This document shows, in pieces, positions 1 through 11,112 of a stretch of DNA of 64,000 nt; the stretch's first letter is position 1; every line of letters starts with the position of its first letter. Both the position numbers and the translations under genes were made by a program. The stretch lies in the NCBI RefSeq assembly GCF_958979055.1, contig NC_084887.1, positions 27,643,544 to 27,707,543 on the forward strand, read 5' to 3'. Origin of the DNA: Alnus glutinosa. Taxonomy: Eukaryota; Streptophyta; Magnoliopsida; Fagales; Betulaceae. The notes beneath the pieces are model-generated. The model ran no database searches, had not been told where the DNA came from, and worked only from the letters and a program-made list of their open reading frames with translations.

Positions 1-1418
1 TGGAGAGTTGTCTATATTGGCTCATCTTTTAATTTCAGGTATCGACTCCTAGAGTAGGTTTAAGAACCTATTGGCCGTTAATGAAGTCCCTCTGAGTAGT
101 TACACTAGGTTACCAACATTTGCCTCCTTGGAACAGGGTTGGTAGTTCTTAAATTGTAAAATCTGACAGATCATTGAATCATAAACTAACATTCATAGCA
201 CGTACATATAGGATTAGCTTCTAATAGAAAATTAGTCTTTGCAAAAGAAATCACTTTTTAAATATCTGTGGATAACAGGGACTTAGTTGATTATCTTCTT
301 ATGCATTGTGCTGCATTGAAACTGATTTTACAAGCAGTTTGTGCAATGCTGACATTTAAAATTTTTCTCTCAGTTCTGTGATGGCTGCCAATTTCATTAT
401 CCTCCAGTCATGATACTATCTGCAAAATAAAATATATTTTCTCAAGTGAAATAATATAAAACAATTTCTAGTGATCATCATCTTGAATTGTGTCATGTCC
501 TTCTAATGTCCATACATGCCTGTAACAACCACCTTTTCAAATTCTAGATTCTTATTCAAACTTCAGCCTGACTTTGGACTGCCTGCAAGAAAATAATCTA
601 AACTGAAAAATGCTGTTACCGGTCTGTAATGTTTCAGGAGAGAGGGAAAGAAAGGGGGGGGGGTGGGGGCACGACTGGTTAAACTATTGTTTTGGTGATT
701 TAGTTTGAAATACATTTCTTGTTCTCATTATATTAAATTTTATTTTTCTTTTCTGCAACTTTGTTTTTATGTGTACCAAGCATAGTTAATTATTCAATGC
801 GGTGATTTCCTGTGTTCTAAAACAATTGACATTTCCCAGGTTAATTTAAATTCCTTTGGTGTAATGGTACAATGCTCCTAATTGTTTTTCATTGTTTTTA
901 TTTATTTTATTTGTTTTCTTTCTCCCCATCTAAAAAGTAAGAAGATGAAACATGAAAAATGATATGTTAAGGTAAAAAATGGTCAACTTCAAAATTTCAC
1001 TTGAAACATAGTAACTTGGATTCAGTTAAAATCCGTAGGACAGATTGGAGTGAAAATGACTGGAGCTTGAGTTTTGAGATCTTTTCCTTTTCTCTTTATA
1101 ATCTTCAGAGGATATAGGCTTAGGATTTGAATTGTTTGAGTGAAAATCTAATTAAATTGCTGGATTCAGAGATCCCATGATAGGATCTACCAAATTGAAG
1201 TATAAAATCTAAAACTGAACTCTTAACTACTTTAAATTCTGTGTAGTGCACCAGAGGAAACCCCAATTCAGAAACTTATAGGTTTAAGAGACACCTCGAA
1301 TATATGGAGTACAAATTCAAGGGGATTCAGCATTTAAAAAAGAGTTAAAAAGTTTGAGTTGAAATTTACTCGCCTTTTATTGCTTCTAGATCATTGTTAA
1401 TTTTTCTTCTGAGAATGG
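1..1418. other. AT-rich DNA without recognisable gene
   Basis: No open frame of note and no motif of the missing upstream FTSHI3 exons (I looked for the segment just before the AAA+ core) was seen. It contains a G-rich run near 652-665. It is most simply read as intron of, or flank to, the FTSHI3 gene, whose 5' half must lie outside the window or be lost. Confidence 0.5.
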
Positions 1419-2626
1419 TGTTGGGGATCATGCGCTAATCAAAGTATGCGCAGCGGAATACCGATCCCAAAAAAAATTTCTTCAAGATAAACAAGGTTAG
1501 ATTAATTAAACTAACATGTTCAGGGTACTTACAATCGAAATCGGCCTCTCCTAGGCTACTAGGGCCAGTTGATTTTAGTTGATTTGCCCCTTGCATGTTG
1601 AATGGTGAAGAACGTGTTCTTCGATGACTGAATATGATCGTGCGTGTGGACTCACAACTTAAAGTAGTAAATTAGTAAATAATGCTCTACTATATTCCTC
1701 TATTTATAGACTTGGATTTACACTCATGATAGGGTTATGAGATAAGAAAGAGTAGTAGCATAAATAGGATTGGAGTCATAGGAGAACTACAATTCCAATC
1801 CCTATTATTTAGGTTGCATAGATAGGATATGAGTCATTGGAGGAATGAAATTCCTCCTCCTTCCTAGTAGGGTGCACGGCCAAGTGGGAATGAAACACTC
1901 CCCTTGGTCATGCACCACACGTCCGTCCCATGCATATAAGACTAGGATTTTAATCCTAGCTTAATTGCTACTAATTTTTCAGCATGGACTTGGGTTTTAT
2001 CCCTTAGGTCCAATGCTCCTTAATCTCTTTCTTAAGCCTTTTGGAATTAATTCCAATAGCCCATAGCTCTTAAATACTTAAGCCCGAAAATTAATTCTTA
2101 TTGACCAGCAATTTGATCTCATTTTTGTACATCAAAGTGTCCTACATTTTACATCTGAGTTCGCAATTTTCTCAGAATTTAGAGTAACTATTATAAGTCG
2201 TCATGCACGTACATCATTCTTAATCACAGTGTTAAAAGAATGATGTCTCACGTAGTTCGTTCGGTGCATGGTACTACCTTGTTCTTACACCAACAATCAA
2301 CCCGAAGCCCTTCCTGGTTCTCCTAATCAAGTTAGATCGTTAAGGTTGACATGTTATAGTCTAGATAGATTTCCTAGTTTCATTTATGACTACAAACAAT
2401 CTTTTATAAATTACAAGGGCCTATGACTATGATCTTATGTATGATAATCTTATTACTCACACCTTAGTCAAATACAATGTAACTTAGAGACCTTACATGT
2501 ATATCATATGAAATATTCAAACATATATGTACATGTAAATCAATAATATATATATATGTTCAATATTATACAATTTATAGAAAAGCAACATTAATGCAAT
2601 TGGAGTTTTGGAAACCAGTTCCAACA
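1419..2626 (+). mobile_element. Possible solo LTR fossil (Ty1/copia-like)
   Basis: The stretch opens with TGTTGG and closes with CCAACA, the short inverted ends typical of plant LTRs. It carries GCGCAGCGGAAT near its start, a phrase I associate with copia LTRs, and a TATA-like CTATTTATAG near 1700. There is no internal coding region. I could not find a clean 5-bp target duplication, so its borders and identity are uncertain. It is non-coding and old-looking. Confidence 0.35.
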
Positions 2627-3248
2627 CATTGAAAGGAATGAAGTTCACTTTTTATCTCTTCCATCAACCCTTCTAGTTTTCAACATTTTTTTTATGAAAA
2701 AAATATTGTAGAGGTCCTTGAGGTTTAATCTTTTTATAATTTCACCCCCTAAGGTTTCAAATTGATCAAATCGCACCCTCTATATACTTGTCGTTAGGGT
2801 TTTTAACAGAAATTGTGACACGTAGGCGTAAGACCACGTCAAACTCAATAAAATAGCTCCACGTGTATTGAAGTGCCACCGCAACTTGACACAACTAAAA
2901 AAAAAAAAAAAAAAAAAAAGAATAAGAAGACGAAGAAAGAAAGAAAGAAAAAAGAAGAAGAAGAAAGGAAAAACAGGAAAAAGGGGGAAAAAAACCAGGG
3001 GGGTGGTGGGGTGCCCACCTGCCACGGCCACGTCCACAGGCAGCATGCATGGGTTGCCCCACCCCACCCACCCACGCCAACTGGCGGCATGCGTGGGTAG
3101 GTTTCAAGTCACGCCCTCCGCCAGTGGACAGAGTGGGTGGTAGGGCGACCTACCCATCCACGAAGGTCCATCCACACCCATTGGCAAAGGGTGTGGGATG
3201 TGACCTACCTACGGCCCCTCTTCCAGTGGGATTTGGATCCTCTCCAGT

Positions 3249-3362
3249 TGAAACCAACTGGAGAGGAGCCGGTCCTTTATATGTGGAGGGCAAAATTGTC
3301 TTTTCATATTTTATTGGATAATTTTACCCCCCACTTATAAAGGATCCGTCTCCCCTCCAGTG
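3249..3362. mobile_element. Small MITE nested in the Mutator-like element
   Basis: Inverted arms are visible: CAACTGGAGAGGAGCC followed by GGTCCTTTATATGTGGAGGG on the left, and the complement of CACTGGAGGGGAGACGG followed by ATCCTTTATAAGTGGGGGG on the right. The arms are about 45 bp and the element about 115 bp. A separate perfect hairpin (CCTCTCCAGTTG / CAACTGGAGAGG) overlaps its left edge. There is no coding capacity. Confidence 0.55.
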
Positions 3363-3573
3363 TGGGCATGGGTGACCCCAATAATCCCCTTGTTATTTTT
3401 TCTCTCTTTTTTTTTTCCCCCATTTTTCCCCTTTTTCTTTTTGCCATGTGTCAAGCTGAAGTAGCAAATTTGTGCACGTGGAGCTATTTCATTGGGTTTG
3501 ACGTTGTCTTATGCTTACTTGTCACAATTTCTGTTAAAACCCCTAATGACAGATGTATGGAGAGAGTGATTTT

Positions 3574-4129
3574 AATAACAGAGCATATCTTGAGAAGTGA
3601 TTTAGGAAAGATTTTAACTCATGACAATTTACGTAGGCGTGGTATTGTGGTGGTAGAGTGGTGTGTTATGTGTAAGAAGCATGGGGAATCCGTTGATCAC
3701 CTTCTTCTTCATTGTGACGTGGCACGGGTTGTTTGGAGTTCTTTTTATAGCTTGTTCGGGGTGGAGTGGGTTATGCCTAGTAGTGTCTTGAATTTATTGA
3801 GTGGTTGGGGCACTTTGATGGGTCGTGGTCCTGTGTTCCGTATTTGGAAGCAAGTTCCTTTTTGTGTTTTGTGGGGCTTGTGGCGTGAGAGAAATTCTAG
3901 GCTTTTTGAGGATGTGGAGGTACCAGTTGGGGCTCTTTGTAGAAATGTGCTTAATATGTTATTATCTTTGGGTGTCGGCGCAGAGCCTGGGTAGTATGTC
4001 GTTCGCTGATTGTTTACTTTCTTGTTCGTTTCTTTCCTCTGATTAGGGGCACTTTTGTATACTTCATGTGTATTAGGGTTGCGCCCCTCTGCGCTTTCTA
4101 TTGAATTTTTACTTATAAAAAAAAAAATT
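3574..4129 (+). mobile_element. 5'-truncated LINE (L1-type) 3' fragment, zf-RVT region
   Basis: The open frame from 3362 to 3994 changes at about 3574 into the reverse-transcriptase-associated zinc-binding region of plant LINEs. It shows the WCVMCKK...HLLLHC pattern (zf-RVT type Cys2...His-Cys) and then LWGLWRERNSR near the C terminus. A 3' UTR ending in TATTGAATTTTTACTTAT and an A-run at about 4116-4126 follow. It is inserted inside the right inverted repeat of the surrounding Mutator-like element. Related remnants lie at 7042-7515 and 37432-37905 and share the same 3' UTR pattern. Confidence 0.8.
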
Positions 4130-4481
4130 TGTTCAATTTTAAACATTAGGGACTGTTTTGGAGGGATTGATAACGGAGCATATCTTAAGGGCATTATGGC
4201 AAGAATTGGAGGCATTGTTGACCACCTGTTATGATTGTAATGGGTCATCAAATCCACACCTATTGCCCAAGGCGTGCAACAATCTTCTGCATCCCCCCCC
4301 CCCCCCTTCCCCCTCTCTTTTTTTTTTCCACCCTTCTATGGACTGCTAAAACCAGTTTGCTTGAAGACTATTGTTTATTGTCTAAAAACATTATGTGAAC
4401 TAAGTTCCCTGGATTGGTCTTGTACTTGTGACTAGAAATATCTAACTTTCTTCCTTTGATATTTATGGACACAATTTATAG

Positions 4482-5904
4482 GTAGTTTCATGCCTGCAAG
4501 GAGATGTTAACTATCAAAAGCTAGGAGCAAAGTTGCCTAGAGGTGTATTACTGGTGGGCCCTCCAGGAACAGGAAAAACATTACTGGCCCGTGCAGTGGC
4601 TGGAGAAGCAGGAGTGCCATTCTTCACTGTTTCTGCCAGTGAATTTGTGGAGTTGTTTGTTGGAAGAGGAGCAGCTCGTATTCGAGACCTTTTCAATGTG
4701 GCAAGGAAGTGTGCTCCTTCAATCATATTCATTGATGAGCTTGATGCAGTTGGAGGGAAGCGTGGTAGAAGCTTCAACGATGAACGTGACCAAACCTTAA
4801 ACCAGGTAAGAATACCAATATACTAGCAACTCTTGCACTCTTCTTGTCTATTTGTTTTAAATTCAGTATTTTTCAAAGGACTTCTTAGTTCAAGTGGCCT
4901 TTTGCATTATTAGTATGGAATTCCATTTTATATAGAATGATTTGATGTTATAAAAAAAAGTTGTATCATTGTCAAACCTACTGAATTATCAAAAAAAACA
5001 AAAAACGAATTTCTTTTTCTGAAAAAAAAAAAATCTGATTTTTTTTTTTTTTTTTTTGTTGAGAAACATATGCATCCCCTTTGGAAGTCTTGACCCTTTT
5101 TTTAAGACTACTGCTATTTTTAGTATATACTTTATCTATATCAGTATCATTGGATTGTTTCTTTTTATGATCGTAAATCTCAATTTTCTATGTGGTTGCA
5201 TTGAAGTTCTATGTTTCAATTGGCTTTTAATACTGTTTCTGCTTTTGTAGTTGCTCACAGAAATGGATGGATTTGAGTCGGACATGAAAGTGGTTGTTAT
5301 TGCAGCAACTAATAGGCCCGAGGCATTGGATCCAGCTCTCTGTAGGCCTGGTCGCTTCTCAAGAAAAGTACTCGTAGGAGAACCAGATGCTGAAGGAAGG
5401 AAAAAGATATTGGCTGTACATTTGAGAGGAGTTCCACTAGAGGAAGACAAACTTTTTATTTGCGATCTAGTTGCTTCCCTGACTCCAGGTTTTGTAGGTG
5501 CTGATCTTGCGAACATTATTAATGAAGCTGCTTTACTTGCTGCTCGTAGAGGTGAGGTGGAAGTAAAAACCTACAATATTGTTTAAGCAGCCCATCCCTA
5601 CCCCTTTTTCTTTCCTTCCTCTGTCTCATTGTTGTTGTTTTCTTTGTCCTCTTAGTGAATAATGGACCAGTAAATGTAAATATAAATTCTTCTGGGTTTT
5701 GCAGGCAGTGAAATTGTGACAATGGAAGATATAATGGATGCTATTGAAAGAGCGAAATTTGGGATCAATGATAAGCATCTGAGGCCTAGTACACTAAGCA
5801 AGGAGCTTGGGAAACTGTTTCCCTGGATTCCCTCTCTGGTGGGAAGGAATGACACCAGACAGGATGGAGTGCAAGGTCCATTAGGCTATCAAACTCTCAG
5901 CTGA
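4482..5904 (+). CDS. FTSHI3: Probable inactive FtsH metalloprotease, FTSHI3 type (3' exons only)
   Basis: Exons 4482-4805, 5251-5551 and 5705-5904 (stop TGA) join in phase and give 274 residues: an AAA+ domain and a short tail. Visible are Walker A GPPGTGKT, pore region SEFVELFVG, Walker [13 protein letters not shown], a second-region-of-homology segment [18 protein letters not shown] with the arginine finger, and a tail ending [10 protein letters not shown]. The protein stops where active FtsH proteases continue into the HEXXH zinc protease domain, which is absent. This matches the chloroplast FTSHI3 pseudoprotease family, thought to act in plastid envelope protein import or quality control. 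The N-terminal half (transit peptide and membrane segments) is not in the window. The first exon opens after an AG at 4480-4481 with VVSCLQGD, so a large transposon-filled intron precedes it. The missing protease domain is a family trait, not damage here. Confidence 0.9.
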
Positions 5905-7041
5905 CAAGTATGTTTGCTTGATGTTTTTACTGTGACGTATCTACATAATATTTGTAATCTTATGTAATTTTTGAATGTCAAATAAATTTTGATTTCTATT
6001 TATAATCTTCTACACAAGAGAAATATCTATTATAATAAATGCAAATGGCTTTGAGCTATTCCCCATACCATTGGTGAATGCTTATAACACTGTCATCTGT
6101 AGCCTAAGAATCGTGCCACTACAGTCATCTTGACTAAAAGGTCATCAAAGTTTTAGTTATTAAAGTGACAAGTTGGTGTAGCTAACACATTATTGAAGTA
6201 GTTCATTTAGAACTTTTTCTCGCACTCAAAATTTATTGATGAATAGGAAACGGACATCCTCTCCATTTCAACACCTAAGGTCACATTCAAAACGACTCCA
6301 TAGCTCCTAGCATCAGGGCAATTGCACAATAGTCTGCTATTGTTATTTTCCAGTTGACTGACTGAATATTTATCCCTTTGTGCCTGTTGAGATGTCATCC
6401 ATATCATGGCTTTTGGAGGCACAAGACTGCCAGTTAAGTTGTAGTGGTTTTGGAATTTGGATAATGGCTCTATCAAGTCCTCCACGTTACCACCATTAAT
6501 GCAGGAACTACCTCCACACTGCCAGAGGTGCTGCCACTGCCTTCATAACCTGTCCCATGACCATTCTCTACGTACTAGTGTTAAGTTGTTTGCATAATTG
6601 GCTCTCCTGGCGGCACCCCAACTTGATGCCATTACCAGCACCATTGCATCTGTTCTGTCACCATCTCTGCTTTTATATTGTTTGCTCCACACTAATCTTC
6701 AGAACTGCCACCAACCTAGATAAAGATAAAAACCACTAAACCTAAATAGAGACAAACTCATAGGAACATAATATGATATTATCCTCATTATTAGCATAAC
6801 ATTCTGATTTTATTCTCGTTAGTAACATAATATTTCATTTCTTAATAAGTTGTAATCCCCTCTATATAAACATGTAGATCCCCCCGTATGGCCAATTCAT
6901 AAAAAAAGAAAACAAAATTTCCCAAGACATTTGGAGGTTGATTCCCTCAAAAGGATCATTTGGAAGTTTGAGCCCCTCAAAGCGATCAGTTATCTTTATT
7001 ATCCCTTTATTTTCAAATTTTGAAGCGATCGAAACCTTGTT
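5905..7041. other. Gene-free DNA
   Basis: The FTSHI3 3' UTR should lie at the left edge (an AATAAA-type signal is near 5980). The open frame at 6207-6485 on the minus strand has no recognised domain. The segment 6860-6900 has a TATA-like CTATATAAA and could be part of a decayed repeat, but I could not define borders. Confidence 0.4.
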
Positions 7042-7515
7042 TATATATATAAAAGTAAAACAAATTTATTGAAAAGCACAAGGGGTGTAACTCAAGTACA
7101 CATGATAAATATAAAAGAATAAAACACCCAGCAAAATCAAGAACAAGGAAAGAGATCATAAAAATCTACAAAGTTAGAGACATCAATAAAAATGTTTACA
7201 TAGATCCACTCATTAAGGAATATAAGGAAACAATGTTATAGATCTGAGCTCGTCTTCTCACAATCATCGAAACTCCGAGCATTTCTTTCTTGCCACATGC
7301 GCCACATTAGACAAGAAAGGATTACATTCCAAATAACATTCAAATCCTTTGGACTAAACCTTATTTTCCAGCATGCCTGGAGCTCCACCACCTGACTAGG
7401 CATAATCCAATCTACACCAAACATCTTAAAAACCAAAATCTACAAAGCCTCTTGCAATGTCACAGTGAAGGAGGTGATCAAGAGTTTCCTACTCTTTTTG
7501 CACATACAACACCAA
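7042..7515 (-). mobile_element. LINE remnant, minus strand
   Basis: Read on the minus strand, 7436 down to 7236 encodes MVFKMFGVDWIMPSQV and, further on, LMWRMWQERNARSF. These correspond to FYSLFGVEWVMPSSV and LWGLWRERNSRLF in the LINE at 3574-4129. The 3' UTR (CACCCCTTGTGCTTTTCAATAA) also matches the family. The upstream zinc-binding region is degenerate. Confidence 0.7.
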
Positions 7516-8199
7516 TCTATCACTATGATTAAACTTGATTTGACTGGGTTAACTATCAAGTCACCTTCTTTTTGTCAAACTCTTAAGAGTCAAGTCCCTC
7601 AGTCAGTTTACATTGGACCACTAGGCCATTGATCAGAAAGGATGTGTCATTCCTTTCGTCCTTCCCTTGTCCTTTTCAGCTTTTCCGAAATCTTAAGATA
7701 CACATTTCATGCCCTTTTCTGCTTCTGTCTGCAATTTTCTCTATGCCAGAAAGAAGACAAAGTGAAAGGTCCATGCATGAAGTCACAGGATCTTGGATTC
7801 CATCAGTAAGGACCAGGACCACGTTTTTAGTGGGAAACGTCATCAGCAATAGTGGGTGATAGCTAGCTTTGGGATCTATTGAAAAAGAAAAAAAAACAAA
7901 AAAGTGGCAAAGGGCAGTGGAATATCTAATTAACTTTATGTGGTTTGTGGGAAGATGGATTATATGGTTGGATGGATGGATGGTTCCCTTGTGGTTGAAA
8001 ATCATTTTCCGAACGGGAAGTGCGATGCCCTAGTCAGAGTAAAAGATTGCCATGACAAAACCAATGATCTCCCAGCTGGTTGGGATTCCACTTGTGATGT
8101 CGGGGCCCACTGAATCCGTGAGGTGTGAAGCATATCATATGTGGTTCTTAGACCATTTTTCTTTCTGGTTGATTGAGCATGATTTAGGGATGGTGTTCT
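7516..8199. other. No recognisable feature
   Basis: Short open frames on both strands (for example 7629-7859 plus and 7676-8005 minus) overlap one another and show no domain, no splice structure and no codon pattern that I can defend as coding. Confidence 0.4.
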
Positions 8200-8750
8200 T
8201 AAGAGTGTACATGCAGATGCGGATATCACTTTTAGATATTCGTATTCATATCATAGTTTTATTAATCGCATCCGTATAGTTATTATCCGCTATCAGCATA
8301 TTAAATAATTGGCATTTTGGGTCTATTTTAGTCTTTTAGGCCTTCTTTGGATCTCTATGAAGACCTATTTTAAATGATTTTGAAAGTAATTTAGGTCGGT
8401 TTTTAGTGTTTTGGGCTTGTTTAATAATTTTTTTTAAGCCCTAATTTTTTGAAAATATATTGACTTCATATTTATTTTTGTCTTTTTGTCCAAGTGTTAC
8501 ACGAAAAAACAACACAACCAACCAAACCAATGTAAACATAACCTATACCTAATCCAAAACGACGTCATTTTGGAGAATTTATTAAATATAATATATATAT
8601 ATAAAGGGTTTGTGGATGCAATTAAATGCATCCGCATACTCTAAAACTACTATCCACATATGCAAATAATAATTTTTACTAATCGCATCTGCATGTGTGG
8701 ATAGCATATAGTGAATAAAGGATAGTTACATATAGCAAATGCTCACACGT
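8200..8750. mobile_element. hAT-like non-autonomous element
   Basis: The left end AAGAGTGTACATGCAGATGC resembles the complement of the right end GCAAATGCTCACACGTAA. The interior repeats forms of GCATCCGCAT and GCATCTGCAT on both strands, the subterminal motif clustering usual for hAT elements. It has a related copy at 17843-18130. It has no open frame and abuts the Tourist-like MITE at 8753. Confidence 0.5.
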
Positions 8751-8752
8751 AA

Positions 8753-9131
8753 GAGCACTAGTAGCAGTTACCCTATATTGGTTCCCTTCCCTATATTTAG
8801 GGAAAATTTAATGAAAAACATCAAAAAACCTCTCACAACAGATGCCCTATATTTAGATGAGGGGGTTGGGAATGAATAGTGATTCCCAATGTATACATGT
8901 CTACTATTCATTCCCTATGTATTATTTTAATATAAAAGAAGAATAATTAATTGATATAGTGAAGAGAGAAAAAGTAGGAAAAAGAATAAAATAAGAGTAA
9001 AAAAAATAATATTTAATTGATATAGGGAAAAGTAAGGGAATCTATTGTGGGGTATTTTTTTATAAGGAAGCAAAAAGTAGTTTTGTTCCTTAAATATAGG
9101 GAAAATGGTTGAGAATCTGCTGCTAGTGCTC
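8753..9131. mobile_element. Tourist-like MITE, copy 1
   Basis: The ends GAGCACTAGTAGCAG and CTGCTGCTAGTGCTC form terminal inverted repeats flanked by TAA (8750-8752) and TGA (9132-9134), the 3-bp TWA-type duplication of PIF/Harbinger elements. The interior is AT-rich with repeated CCTATATTTAGG-like words next to both ends. Family members lie at 17346-17781 and 23568-23959. Confidence 0.75.
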
Positions 9132-9418
9132 TGACCCCTACTTATAAGCCGTCATGAAGGACTTCGAAAGTTTGGAAGTATATCTCACAAATTCTATCTC
9201 TCTAGTCAGATAAAGTAGACTATTATATTCAGAACATTATTGTGCTCAATTATTAATAAAGATCATAGTGAATTATCTAAGAAGGAATGGCACTTATTTG
9301 ATGCATGGATCCCGTGGGTTTCAACCTTGTGCAATCAGGGGTTCTTATTTTAAAGAAGAAAAGGAATTTGTATTTTGTACGGTTGTACCTGAGGAAATAT
9401 ATCATATTACATCAAATG

Positions 9419-9421
<3 letters not shown>

Positions 9422-9463
<42 letters not shown>
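9422..9463. repeat. Compound (TA)n(CA)n microsatellite
   Basis: An uninterrupted TA run is followed by an AC run of about seven units. Confidence 0.95.
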
Positions 9464-9775
9464 ATAACATATACCCTTTTCAATTCAGTATACACCAAGA
9501 TATGGGATTGAGATTTGAGACCCCGCAGCCCATGCTATCTGCATCTGGCCGACATGCACATGCTCATGCTCATCAGAATAAATCTGTGATGAAGATAAGT
9601 CAAGTCCTTTTTTCAGATTTGAACTTCAATTTCCCAGACATTGGCAGCACTTTCCAAGTGCGCCATACCTTAGTATTGAGCGCCAGATCCGATCTGTGCA
9701 ATAAGGTTGTCTATTATATATTGTGCAATGAGCACATGAGAGTCTTTAAGATTTCAAGATTGATTCATTTTTTAT

Positions 9776-9990
9776 GAGTCGAGCTTTAATAGTCGAGATC
9801 AAACTCGAGCCCAACTTTGAGATGTGTGTTCAAGTTTAGTTCGTTGAAAGCTCGGGCGAGCTCGAGCTCAAGTTCGTTGAAAAATGTCATTCGAGCCGAG
9901 TTGAGTACTCGACAAGCTTGGCTCAATTAGAACTCGAGTTATGCTATTAAGTTTTTTAATGTGTGATACGAACGGAGTTTAAACTCGAAT
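9776..9990. repeat. CTCGAG-rich repeat, probable transposon end
   Basis: The words CTCGAG, GCTCGAGC and ACTCGA occur again and again on both strands (for example GGGCGAGCTCGAGCTCAAG near 9852). Such clusters mark subterminal regions of hAT-like non-autonomous elements in plants. Only one clear end is visible, so the borders are uncertain. From here to 10489 the DNA is AT-rich and contains ACCGGT words near 10180-10230 but no gene. Confidence 0.4.
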
Positions 9991-10489
9991 TTGTATACAA
10001 CCTCTATACATTTATCTATAGCATAAATATATAATATGTGACACTATCTAAAGGCATATTATAAAATATAGTATATAGCTATAGTTTATAAGTAACAAAT
10101 TAATAATATGTTATCATATATATATATATAAATGATACAGAATGGTGACACGTAGCATGAACCCATATTTTTTAGTGACTAAACCGGTCATTTAACTACT
10201 GAACCGGTTTTCTAAATAAAATTGAACCGGTCTATTTAATATATGTTAATACGTTTACTTAAAAATCCATATATAGAATTAAGAGTTATATGTATTAATA
10301 TGGTATTTAAAAACCTATATATAAAATCAAGAGTTATGTGTTATATAGAATCCCATATATAGGAAAACAAAAACCCCCCATATACGTTACAATAAACGCA
10401 CGTCTCTCTTTCTCTCTCTCCATTAACGCCTTAAAATATAGAAGCGTATCAAATTTTGTATATATATCATATATCATATATATATAAAA

Positions 10490-10537
10490 GTTGAGTTCTT
10501 TCTTAGAATCCCGTGCATTGCACGGGTTATGAGCTAG
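10490..10537 (+). mobile_element. Helitron 3' terminus
   Basis: A perfect 7-bp stem hairpin CCCGTGC-ATT-GCACGGG (10510-10526) lies 7 bases before CTAG (10534-10537), which is followed by T. This hairpin plus CTRR|T arrangement is the classic Helitron 3' end. The 5' end (TC after A) could not be fixed; the element may include much of 10010-10489. No Rep/helicase coding is present, so it would be non-autonomous. Confidence 0.65.
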
Positions 10538-10662
10538 TTATATATAACTAGAGAGTATAAACTATAGTATATGCATAATGTGAGCAAATAGTAAGTCTAA
10601 TATAACAAATTAACTGTAGTATTAATATAGTAAATCACTATTGTTAACCATATATGATGTGT

Positions 10663-10693
<31 letters not shown>

Positions 10694-11112
10694 GCATTTC
10701 CTGCTCTAATTTATGCTAATTTGAGAGCTACTAGGAATTTGAAGCAAACAATTAAAATGAACTTTAGAAAAGATAGGAATTCAGACAAAAAGAGCTTCCA
10801 TTAAGCATCAATTGATTGATTTCAAAGAGTAGGTTGAGTTTGCGGGTAAGAGCTAAGTTTTTTTTTGTTTGAGTAAGGACAAGTAATTGCCGTTGATTTC
10901 TCAAGGCAGAAAAGGAAAAAAGTAATTTGTTTCTAGCTATGTATCAAAGTAGCACGCTATCAACCTTGCCTTGCCCGGATCTTCCTGTTGCCGTGCTTCA
11001 TCAGAAGTCATCGAATTTCCTATCATGACCAATTATTTGCTGCAACGAAATTGCCATGATACAATCTTCATATATTTGTACAGATTGTTCAAAGACATCA
11101 TCTTCTTCGCCC
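10538..11112. other. Downstream flank of ProDH, no other gene
   Basis: AT-rich DNA with a (TA)n run at about 10661-10692. It should include the 3' UTR of the minus-strand proline dehydrogenase. Nothing else was recognised. Confidence 0.5.

Larger units (their letters stand above)
2735..4165. mobile_element. Mutator-like TIR element (non-autonomous), carrying nested insertions
   Basis: Long imperfect terminal inverted repeats can be read base by base. The left arm runs from about 2740 to 2893; its reverse complement lies at about 3462-3572 and continues at 4130-4160 after an interruption by a LINE. Shared blocks include AACAGAAATTGTGACA and ATAGCTCCACGTG. The interior is a poly-A/GA stretch followed by a GC-rich segment (about 3000-3360) with no coding capacity. 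The long TIR and GC-rich core resemble the better preserved element at 54815-55564. The outer borders are approximate. Confidence 0.7.

Noticed and set aside
1419-2626. Firm call of a complete solo LTR
   Set aside because: The ends look right but the flanks AATGG and CATTG do not agree, so it is kept only as a low-confidence feature.
2780-3143. Overlapping open frames with poly-Lys or poly-Phe
   Set aside because: Artefacts of the A-run and GA-rich spacer in the Mutator-like element.
3576-4189. The 19-bp near-repeat read as LINE target duplication
   Set aside because: The interrupted inverted repeat resumes immediately after the LINE A-run, so the outer copy is not adjacent to the insertion as a target duplication must be.
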